DNA from: PoT sp049331405
Lineage (GTDB): Bacteria; Planctomycetota; Planctomycetia; Isosphaerales; Isosphaeraceae
Assembly: GCF_049331405.1 (NCBI RefSeq)
Contig: NZ_CP186274.1
Span: 4,526,001-4,590,000, forward strand
Length of the DNA stretch: 64,000 bases
Reading direction: 5' to 3'
Below the pieces are notes generated by a model. The model made no database searches, was not told the origin of the DNA, and worked only from the letters and a program-made list of their open reading frames with translations. Position numbers and translations under genes: made by a program. Positions 40,581 through 47,246 of the stretch are shown here, in pieces; position 1 is the first letter of the stretch, and every line of letters begins with the position of its first letter.

Positions 40581-40784
40581 TTAATCCTCGTCGGCCCCAC
40601 CCTCAGCGAGGCCATCGTAGGGCGTCTTGCACCAGTGACAGACGAGGATGGCTTCGCAGGCATGGCAGTGGATGGGGACTTCGGGGCGAGACAGGGCCTG
40701 GTAGTGGGCCTCGGACGGGGGCACGTACGAAGCCCCGCAGGCCTCGCAGATCAAGGGGCGTTCGCAATAAGCGCAATCGACCAT
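40581..40784 (-). CDS. Four-CxxC zinc-ribbon mini-protein
   Basis: A 67-aa protein with four CxxC pairs: CAYC (4-7), CEAC (13-16), CHAC (40-43) and CHWC (49-52). Pairs one with two and three with four would make two small zinc ribbons. GASYVPPSEAHYQAL and IHCHACEAILVCHWC are otherwise unfamiliar. A clear ribosome binding site (AGGGGA) lies nine bases before the ATG at 40784. The tail is acidic (LAEGGADED). It lies downstream of alaC on the same strand, 113 bases away, with a stem-loop between them. A regulatory or structural zinc protein is likely; the family is not known to me. Confidence 0.72.
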   Translation of the reverse strand: MVDCAYCERPLICEACGASYVPPSEAHYQALSRPEVPIHCHACEAILVCHWCKTPYDGLAEGGADED

Positions 40785-40817
40785 TGAAGATCCCCTGGAT
40801 AATTCCCGGAACGAAAT

Positions 40818-40861
40818 CGAGCAGGGTGGGCGAGCCTTGACCTGCTCCCCTGCCCTGCTCG
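40818..40861 (-). terminator. Stem-loop terminator candidate after alaC
   Basis: Nine-base arms (40818-40826 and 40853-40861) pair perfectly. On the minus strand ATTTCGTT follows. It lies 37 bases beyond the alaC stop. Confidence 0.45.
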
Positions 40862-40897
40862 TTTCTCGTGATCGACGATCGGAACGGATGAGCCGCG

Positions 40898-42136
40898 TTA
40901 CTCGCTGACGGCCTTCTCGGGCTTCAAGCAGCGGCCGATCTGGCGGACGGCCTGACGTAGGCGATGCTCATTCTCGATGAGCGCGAGCCGCAGGCAGCCC
41001 TCGCCCGAGTCGCCGAAGCCGCGACCGGGGCTGACGGCGACTTCCGCCTCTTCCAGCAACTTCATGGCGAAGTCGATCGAGCCCATCTTCGACCGCCAGG
41101 GCTCGGGCATCTGGGCCCAGACGAACATGCCGGCCTTGGGCTTTTCGACGTTCCAGCCGAGCCGGTTCAGACCGTCGACCAGGACGTCGCGGCGCATCTG
41201 GTACTCGGCGACCTGCGCGAGCCGACCGGGCTCGCCATGTCGCAGGGCGACGATCGCGGCGATCTGCACCGCCTGGAAGATGCCGTAGTCGTAGTAGCCC
41301 TTGATCGCCTTGAGGGCGCCGAGCATGTGACGGTTGCCCGTCGCATAGCCGACGCGCCAGCCGGCCATGTTGTAGCCCTTCGACATCGTCGTGAACTCGC
41401 AGCCCACATCGATGGCCCCCGGGACGGACAAGAAGCTCGGGGCCTGATATCCGTCGAAGCTGATGTCGCCGTAGGCGAAGTCGTGCATCACGAAGAAGCG
41501 ATACTTGCGAGCGAGCTTGACGATCTCTTCGAAGAAGGCCTTGTCGACGACCGTCGCGCTGGGATTGTGCGGGTAGTTCAGGACGAGGATCTTCGGCTTC
41601 GGGAAGAGGCTCTCGCAGACCCGCGCGATGTTCGAGAGGAACTCGTTCGAGTCCCGGACATCCAGGGCGATCACGTTGGCCGAGGCCAGGGCGATCGCGT
41701 GGACGTGGATCGGGAAGCTCGGCGCGGGGACCAAGGCCGTATCGCCGGGCCCGAGGAGGGCCAGGCACATGTGGCTGAAGCCTTCCTTCGAGCCGATCGT
41801 CGCGACGACCTCGTTGTCGGGGTCGAGCGTCACGCCGAACCGAGCCTCGTACTTGGCGGCGACCTCTCGACGGAGATTGTAGACGCCCGAAGCCACGCTG
41901 TAGCGATGGTTCTTCGTGTCCTGGGCCGCCTCGCAAAGCTTGTCGATCACAGCCTGGTCAGGCGGGTCGGTCGGGTTGCCCATGCCGAGGTCGATGACGT
42001 CGATCCCATCGCGGCGCTTGCGATACTTCAACTCATTGATCTTGCCGAACAGGTAGGGAGGGAGCCCGCGCACCCGAGGGGCGACCTCGATATCGAACGG
42101 CTCGTCGAACTCGGGGCTGTTGGTGTGGTCCGTCAT
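40898..42136 (-). CDS. alaC: AlaC-like alanine/LL-DAP-type aminotransferase
   Basis: 412 aa from the ATG at 42136 (AGGATCC upstream), equal to the E. coli AlaC length; the frame runs on to 42433 but the added residues are foreign. This is a class I PLP enzyme of fold type I. LPPYLFGKINELKYRKRRDG and DVIDLGMGNPTDPP are the AlaC N-terminal signature. Other motifs are TIGSKEGFSHMCLALL, YPHNPSATV and the PLP-binding Lys in TMSKGYNMAGWRVGY (about 252). IGSKEG and MSK are typical of the AlaC/LL-diaminopimelate group. It probably transaminates pyruvate to alanine with glutamate; an LL-DAP or methionine-related substrate cannot be excluded. Confidence 0.9.
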   Translation of the reverse strand: MTDHTNSPEFDEPFDIEVAPRVRGLPPYLFGKINELKYRKRRDGIDVIDLGMGNPTDPPDQAVIDKLCEAAQDTKNHRYSVASGVYNLRREVAAKYEARFGVTLDPDNEVVATIGSKEGFSHMCLALLGPGDTALVPAPSFPIHVHAIALASANVIALDVRDSNEFLSNIARVCESLFPKPKILVLNYPHNPSATVVDKAFFEEIVKLARKYRFFVMHDFAYGDISFDGYQAPSFLSVPGAIDVGCEFTTMSKGYNMAGWRVGYATGNRHMLGALKAIKGYYDYGIFQAVQIAAIVALRHGEPGRLAQVAEYQMRRDVLVDGLNRLGWNVEKPKAGMFVWAQMPEPWRSKMGSIDFAMKLLEEAEVAVSPGRGFGDSGEGCLRLALIENEHRLRQAVRQIGRCLKPEKAVSE

Positions 42137-42470
42137 CTCGGCAAAGGATCCTGGCGATTCCGAATGGGACTGATGGCGTCGACGGGTCGGTCCGCGACGA
42201 TCGCGGTCGATCGACCGCATCCTTGCAGGAAAAACGTCTTTCGACCCTGCGTCTACTATATCGAACAAACCCGATGATCCGTAGAGTGACCTCGTCGTTT
42301 TTCGATACCACTCACCGAAATTCCGATGCTGGCTCCGACCTTTTATCAATTTCCCATGGGGATCGCGTCGATACTCACTCTTGCCACCTGGACGCCCCGC
42401 CGACCCACCTGCCGCCACACCCCGATACAACATCTGGATCTGGGATCGTCCGGATCATCGATAAAGCAAC
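42137..42470. other. Intergenic, about 330 bp upstream of alaC
   Basis: Part of it is open in frame with alaC but does not look coding. It contains a 16-base perfect palindrome at 42203-42218, discussed among the rejected items. No gene seen. Confidence 0.35.
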
Positions 42471-42508
42471 AGGGCCGGCCCGAGGAGCAATCTCCCCGGA
42501 CCGGCCCT
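42471..42508 (-). terminator. Stem-loop terminator candidate after htrA
   Basis: Outer 8-base arms (42471-42478 and 42501-42508) plus an inner eight-base stem with one mismatch form a long interrupted hairpin about 87 bases past the htrA stop. The following minus-strand sequence (GTTGCTTTATC) is only partly T-rich; the plus-strand side has CTTTTTCT. Confidence 0.55.
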
Positions 42509-42594
42509 AAAGCTTTTTCTACAGTCTCTTCGAGAGGATGCCGGCGACTCGACGAGTTGCCTCGATCAAGCCGCCGACTAACCTACTTCGAGGC

Positions 42595-44181
42595 TCACTT
42601 CTTCTTCGACAGGTTGATGTAGGTGCCCACTCCGTCGTTGGCCTTCACGTAGAGCATCAGTTCGTTCGACTTGCTGCTCAACTCCTGGAACGTCTTGAGG
42701 TCGCTGACGTCCTGCGGCTTACCCTGGACAACCTGCGTGATGACCATGCCCTGCTTGAGGCCCGCGTCGTCGGCCGGGCTGTCTTCCTTGACCGAGCTGA
42801 TCAGGAGGCCCTTGGTCTCCTTGGCGAAGCCAAGGCCTTTGGCCAGCTCAGGGGTCAGGGCCTGGACCTCGAGTCCGAAGTCGTTCAGCGATGCCTTCTC
42901 GGCGGCCGGTTTCTCTTCGGGCTCCTTGGCCCCTTCCTTCTGATCACGTTCGATGTCGAACACCACCTTGTCGGACGAGCCCAGGACGACCTCGGCGCTG
43001 TGCTCCTTGCCGTCTCGGTAGTACTTGACGGTCGCGGGCTTGCCGATGTCGCTCGAGGCGACGCTCAGGCGGAAGCTCGCCACGTTGGTCACGGCGGTGC
43101 CGTTGAACTCCGTGATGACGTCGCCGCTCTTGAGGCCGGCCTTATCCGCGGGGCTGCCGGGGAGGACCATGCCGACCAAGGCACCCTTGGTCTTGGCGTC
43201 GATACCGAGGTTCTTCGCCATCCCGGGGAGGAGTTGCTGAATCTGGACGCCCATGCGGGCACGGTTGATCTTGCCGTCCTTGATCAGCTTGTCGGCGACG
43301 TGGGAGGCGAGGTCGATGGGGATTGCGAAGCCGACGCCGTCGTTGCCGCCGCCAGCTCCCATCATCCGGCCGCCGCTCATGATGGCCGAGTTGATGCCGA
43401 TGACGCGGCCTTCCATGTCGACCAGCGGGCCGCCCGAATTGCCCGGGTTGATCGGGGCATCTGTCTGGATGAACGACTCGTAGGTGTCGTTCCCCTCGTT
43501 GATGCCAAGGTTGTTACGCTCGGTCGCGGAGACGATGCCCATGGTGACCGACTGGCTCAGGCCGAACGGGGAGCCGACCGCCATGACGAGGTCGCCAACG
43601 CGGAGCTTGCTGCTCTGCCCCTTGGGCAGGGCACGGAAGGACGAGCTTTCCACCTTGATGACCGCGACGTCGGTCTTGGGGTCGCGACCGACGACCGTCG
43701 CGTTGGCCTCGGTGCCGTCGTGGAACGTCACCGTGATCTTGCCGCCCTGGTCGACGACGTGGTTGTTGGTCAGGATGTGCCCTGCGTCGTCATAGACGAA
43801 GCCCGAGCCAGTCCCTAGGCCACGGCCGCCGAACTGCTCACGCTCGGGTCCGAAATCCTGGTCCGGGGATCGGAACCGCTTCATCATCTCACGGAGCAGA
43901 TCTTCGGGATTAACATTGCCCGGGGGGCCGCCATTGGGGTTCTGGAAGGGATTTCCACCACGACCACCACCCGTCCTCGATCGCTCGACGCTGATCTGGA
44001 CGACGGAGGGGCGGACGAAGTCGGCGACGGCGACGAACGCGTCGGACAGTGCCTTTGCAGTCTTCTGGCTCTCGGCGGGGATTCCGGGTGCGGCGGGAAC
44101 CTGGCGGGTCACTCCTCGCGAAGAGATGAGGGCGGCTGTGGAGACGACCAGCGCGGCCCATGCCACTACGTTGCGCTTCAT
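42595..44181 (-). CDS. htrA: HtrA/Deg-family periplasmic serine protease
   Basis: A 528-aa protein. A signal peptide or anchor covers about 1-22 (VVAWAALVVSTAALISS). A Gly/Asn/Pro-rich segment at about 68-118 precedes the trypsin-like domain. The catalytic triad is His in TNNHVV (about 139), Asp in DPKTDVAVIKV (about 171) and Ser in NPGNSGGPLVD (about 248). Two PDZ domains follow (about 305-395 and 425-525), each with the GxxxGLKxGDVI or GLKQGMVI type motif. This is the DegP/DegQ architecture: protease and chaperone for misfolded envelope proteins. AGGAG precedes the ATG at 44181. It is monocistronic and divergent from the RlmN-like gene. Confidence 0.95.
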   Translation of the reverse strand: MKRNVVAWAALVVSTAALISSRGVTRQVPAAPGIPAESQKTAKALSDAFVAVADFVRPSVVQISVERSRTGGGRGGNPFQNPNGGPPGNVNPEDLLREMMKRFRSPDQDFGPEREQFGGRGLGTGSGFVYDDAGHILTNNHVVDQGGKITVTFHDGTEANATVVGRDPKTDVAVIKVESSSFRALPKGQSSKLRVGDLVMAVGSPFGLSQSVTMGIVSATERNNLGINEGNDTYESFIQTDAPINPGNSGGPLVDMEGRVIGINSAIMSGGRMMGAGGGNDGVGFAIPIDLASHVADKLIKDGKINRARMGVQIQQLLPGMAKNLGIDAKTKGALVGMVLPGSPADKAGLKSGDVITEFNGTAVTNVASFRLSVASSDIGKPATVKYYRDGKEHSAEVVLGSSDKVVFDIERDQKEGAKEPEEKPAAEKASLNDFGLEVQALTPELAKGLGFAKETKGLLISSVKEDSPADDAGLKQGMVITQVVQGKPQDVSDLKTFQELSSKSNELMLYVKANDGVGTYINLSKKK

Positions 44182-44480
44182 GTGAAAAACATCTCCTAAA
44201 GTACGTTGTACTTGGGTGGAATGAGCATCCGAAACTAGCCACGAGCCAGCCCGAGTCGGGCCGGCTCAGGTTTGGGTCTACTTACTTACGTCGCGAGATC
44301 GAAGAAGGTTGGCTTTTCGGGACCAATTTTCTCGATTCTCGAGAGGCCGATTCCTGCCTGGCATCGTTGTCGTAAGTCGTTTCCGCACAAACCCCTACCC
44401 GATTCAGGATCGGCCACTCAACTCGATCGATCGACGTGTGCAGGGCACTAGGCGTCGGCGTCGTATGGACGCTACTCTAA
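44182..44480. other. Divergent promoter region of htrA and the RlmN-like gene
   Basis: About 300 bp with no gene. It must hold the promoters for both directions; no convincing -10/-35 pair was found. Confidence 0.35.
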
Positions 44481-44511
44481 GAAAATTCGTCGAATCGTCG
44501 ACGAGATTTTC
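44481..44511 (+). promoter_or_regulatory. 13-bp leader hairpin directly upstream of the RlmN-like ribosome binding site
   Basis: Bases 44481-44493 pair with 44498-44511 (13 bp, one bulged G at 44505, four-base loop). The stem ends nine bases before the GAGGAG Shine-Dalgarno (44520-44525). On the plus strand it is followed by AAGATTTTG, so it might be an attenuator or a translation-control hairpin. Confidence 0.5.
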
Positions 44512-44532
44512 AAGATTTTGAGGAGTCGCTTC

Positions 44533-45594
44533 GTGTCGCTCGATCCCCGCGGACTGACCCCGTCACAACTGACCGTCCGCGCGAGCGAGTTGGGTGCGAA
44601 CGAACTCGCCGTGCGACGCCTCCTCTCCGCCATCCTCGGCCGAGGAATCCACGACCCGGGGCGTTGGGGACGCGAATTCCAGGTCCCTCGCAAGCTCAGC
44701 GACGCGATCGGCGAGCTCCCCCGCCTGAGCCTCGACCGCACTGTCACATCCCCTCGCGACGGCTTCCAGAAACTCCGGTTCGTGACCCACGACGGAATGG
44801 CTCTCGAGACCGTGCTCATCCCTCTCAAGAAAGAGGGGGCCGTGAGCCTCTGCCTCTCCTCGCAGGTCGGCTGCGTGATGGGCTGCGCCTTCTGCGCGAC
44901 CGCGAGGATGACCACGCGTCGCAACCTCGAGGCCTGGGAGATCGTCGATCAGTGGGTCCAGGCCCGCGACATCGTGCGGAGCCAGGGCCGACGCGTGACC
45001 GGGGTTGTGTTCATGGGGATGGGTGAGCCCTTCCTCAACTATGAACGCGTGCTGACGTCGGCAGAACTCCTCCGCTGCTCTTATGGCGGGATGATCTCCG
45101 CGAAGGCTATCACGATCAGTACCGTGGGCCTCGTCCCGGAGATCGACCGGTTCACGGCGGAAGGGCATCGGTTCCGCCTCTCCATCAGCCTCGGCGCCGC
45201 GACCGACGAGAAGCGGGCCAGGCTCGTTCCGATCGCCGCGAGGACTCCCATCGCGAACGTCATCGCCGCGGCGAGGCGACACGCGGAGGCGAGGCGAGAT
45301 CGCGTGATGCTCTCTTATGTGTGCATCCGCGGCGAGAACGTCGGACCCGAGGATGCCGAGGCCCTCGGCCTGCTGATCGGCGACACCCCGGTCCGATTTG
45401 ACCTGATCGACGTCACCGACCCGACCGGGAGGTTCCTCCCGCCCACTTCGGAAGAAATGGCGATCTTTCGCGACGCACTCAGCCAGCACCTCGGCCAGCC
45501 CGTCGTGCGTCGATACTCGGGAGGGGCCGACATCCAGGCAGCCTGCGGCACGCTGGCGGACGCCCCTCCGCAAGTCGTCGAGTTGACCGCCTGA
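44533..45594 (+). CDS. rlmN: RlmN-like radical SAM methyltransferase
   Basis: 353 aa when started at GTG 44533, which has AGGAG seven bases upstream; the TTG at 44518 overlaps that sequence and is less likely. The radical SAM cluster motif CVMGCAFC is at about 114-121. GVVFMGMGEPFLNYERVL and ISTVGLVPEIDRF are RlmN/Cfr signatures. The methyl-carrying C-terminal Cys is present in AACGTLA (about 338). RlmN adds a methyl to C2 of A2503 in 23S rRNA and of A37 in some tRNAs. The stretch RFDLIDVTDPTGRFLPP differs from the usual NLIPFNPVPG in the same place, so this may be a planctomycete branch or a paralogue with another target. Confidence 0.88.
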   Translation: MSLDPRGLTPSQLTVRASELGANELAVRRLLSAILGRGIHDPGRWGREFQVPRKLSDAIGELPRLSLDRTVTSPRDGFQKLRFVTHDGMALETVLIPLKKEGAVSLCLSSQVGCVMGCAFCATARMTTRRNLEAWEIVDQWVQARDIVRSQGRRVTGVVFMGMGEPFLNYERVLTSAELLRCSYGGMISAKAITISTVGLVPEIDRFTAEGHRFRLSISLGAATDEKRARLVPIAARTPIANVIAAARRHAEARRDRVMLSYVCIRGENVGPEDAEALGLLIGDTPVRFDLIDVTDPTGRFLPPTSEEMAIFRDALSQHLGQPVVRRYSGGADIQAACGTLADAPPQVVELTA

Positions 45595-45601
45595 GCGGCC
45601 C

Positions 45602-45622
45602 GAGCCCGAGTTAGTCGGGCTC
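45602..45622. terminator. Stem-loop between convergent rlmN and DUF1080 genes
   Basis: Perfect 8-base arms (45602-45609 and 45615-45622) with a five-base loop lie in the 43-base gap between the two stop codons. No clear U-tract on either strand; it may act for both. Confidence 0.4.
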
Positions 45623-45637
45623 ACCCTTGTAGGCTCG

Positions 45638-46330
45638 TCACTTCGAAACCGGGCGGAGTTCGACGTTGCGGTAGAAGACCTCGGCCCCTTCCGATTGGAG
45701 GAGGATCTTCCCCTTGGTCACGCTGGACTCGACCCCTTCGTTGACGGTCACGCCGTTGACGATGTGAGTGGCGTTGCCGCCGACGCAGATGACCTCGACC
45801 GTATTCCACTGGCCGTTCGGCTTCTCGGCGTCCTCGGTCTTCTTGCGGTAGCTGGTCTCGCGCTTGCCCTTGACGGTGATGCTCGTGCCATCTACGAGGT
45901 AGAAGTCGCCCGTGTCGTGCTCCTGGATCTGGCACTCGATCGACTTCGGCCAGACCTTCTCGGCGCCGATCACGTGGTAGAGGATACCCGAGTCACGGAC
46001 GACGTTCTCGCGGGGGGGCCACTTCTTGGTTCCCCACTTGTATTCCAGCTTGAGGTGGTAGTTCTCGTACTCTTTCTCGGTGGTGAGGCAGCCGAACTCT
46101 TCGCCGGAGACGTGGATCACGCCGTCCTCGACCTTGAAGACATCTCGAGGGTCTGCGCGGGGGTCGGAACCGTCCTTGTGGTTGAGGAACTTGGTCCACC
46201 CCGCCAGGTCTTTACCGTTGAAGAGGGGGGAAAACCCGGCGGGCTCGTCGCCCCGGAGGGGGACGAAGGCAGTAAGCCCCGCGAGCAGCGGGAGCACGAG
46301 AAGCCGGGTGAACGGTCGGCGCATCAGCAT
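45638..46330 (-). CDS. Secreted DUF1080 (3-keto-disaccharide hydrolase-like) protein
   Basis: 230 aa from the ATG at 46330 (GGGGAG nine bases upstream). A signal peptide covers about 1-27 (RLLVLPLLAGLTAFVPLRGDE). The DUF1080 fold begins FSPLFNGKDLAGWTKF and continues with FKVEDGVIHVSGEEFGCL, TEKEYENYHLKLEYKWG, DSGILYHV and IECQIQEHDTGDFYLV, ending KGKILLQSEGAEVFYRNVEL. This is the concanavalin-like family annotated as 3-keto-disaccharide hydrolase. It is common in planctomycetes and thought to act on oxidised disaccharides in the periplasm. It is a possible functional partner of the LamG/cytochrome/ThuA protein at 3-7 kb, but not its neighbour. Confidence 0.92.
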   Translation of the reverse strand: MLMRRPFTRLLVLPLLAGLTAFVPLRGDEPAGFSPLFNGKDLAGWTKFLNHKDGSDPRADPRDVFKVEDGVIHVSGEEFGCLTTEKEYENYHLKLEYKWGTKKWPPRENVVRDSGILYHVIGAEKVWPKSIECQIQEHDTGDFYLVDGTSITVKGKRETSYRKKTEDAEKPNGQWNTVEVICVGGNATHIVNGVTVNEGVESSVTKGKILLQSEGAEVFYRNVELRPVSK

Positions 46331-46556
46331 GGTAAGTCACTCCCCATCGATCAACACATAACCCGCAAGATGCTCCCCCCCTGCCTTTGCCTGTCGGCCG
46401 GCGGGGAGAGGAGCACATCGCTCGATTGATTCGGAATGGGGATCGTACTGCGCGCGTCGGGCGATCTCAACAATCGCGAGCGTCGCGAAAGATCCTGCAG
46501 GATCGACCTGGATTTCCGTCGCGAATCCCTCCGCGGCCGGCGATCGACGGGTCTGC

Positions 46557-47078
46557 TTAGGAGTGGGAGCGCCTGGCGCGACGGTTCTGCTCGCGTCGCA
46601 GGGCTGCGATCAGTTCAAGGGTCGGGGTGCGGTAAGGAGCCAGTGAATCTTGTTCGGCGACCCACTTTTCGGCATCCTGGATCGGCTCATAGAGCCGGCG
46701 ACCTTGCAGGACCTCTCGGCTGACGATCCGACGATCGACCAGGAACAGGAGTACGGCGACCCGACGGCCAAGGGGTGCCTTGGACCAGTAGTCGGAACGA
46801 GAGAGATCGTGCTCGAGATGAAAGCCTGTGTATCGCAGAGCTTCTTCGACCAGGGCCTCGAGGTGTTCGTCGTTGCGGTGACGGCGATACGGGGCCAGCA
46901 GGTCGATCCACTGGCGCGATAAGTCACGGACGGATGATGCGGGCACGGAAAATGCAATCCCCCCAGAGATTAAGAAAGGGACGGCACGCCGACGTCCCAT
47001 TCGCAAAGTTTCAGTCATTGTAAGGCGGAAGGCAAGGCCCTTGTCGGCAACGGCGCCGTAGAGCATCCAGGCCGTCAT
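46557..47078 (-). CDS. Hypothetical protein
   Basis: 173 aa from the ATG at 47078; the ATG at 47018 is an alternative, and neither has a strong Shine-Dalgarno. An early hydrophobic stretch (FLISGGIAFSVPASSV) is weak. The rest is helical and charged: WIDLLAPYRRHRNDEHLEALV, DYWSKAPLGRRVAVLLFLVDRR, and a tail of Arg-rich sequence. No family recognised. It shares the minus strand with the DUF1080 gene, 226 bases downstream, and is divergent from the MMPL gene. Confidence that it is a real gene is moderate. Confidence 0.5.
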   Translation of the reverse strand: MTAWMLYGAVADKGLAFRLTMTETLRMGRRRAVPFLISGGIAFSVPASSVRDLSRQWIDLLAPYRRHRNDEHLEALVEEALRYTGFHLEHDLSRSDYWSKAPLGRRVAVLLFLVDRRIVSREVLQGRRLYEPIQDAEKWVAEQDSLAPYRTPTLELIAALRREQNRRARRSHS

Positions 47079-47246
47079 CTCAGCGCCGACAGCCCTTCAT
47101 TTGCCTTTGACAGGGTTTGCTCGTTTCATTATGGTTCCTCGGTACACTTTAAGTACGATCCAAAGTCACCTTGGTTCGGACAATCGCGAGGCTTCGCGAC
47201 GATCTTCGGCGCGACTGGCTTTCGCATTACGGATGCGACTTGCCCC

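Noticed and set aside
42203..42218. A 16-base perfect palindrome about 70 bases before the alaC start.
   Set aside because: About one such palindrome is expected by chance in this amount of GC-rich sequence, and no second copy marks it as an operator.
46491..46504. A 14-base palindrome downstream of the hypothetical gene at 46557-47078.
   Set aside because: Several are expected by chance, and there is no U-tract to make it a terminator.
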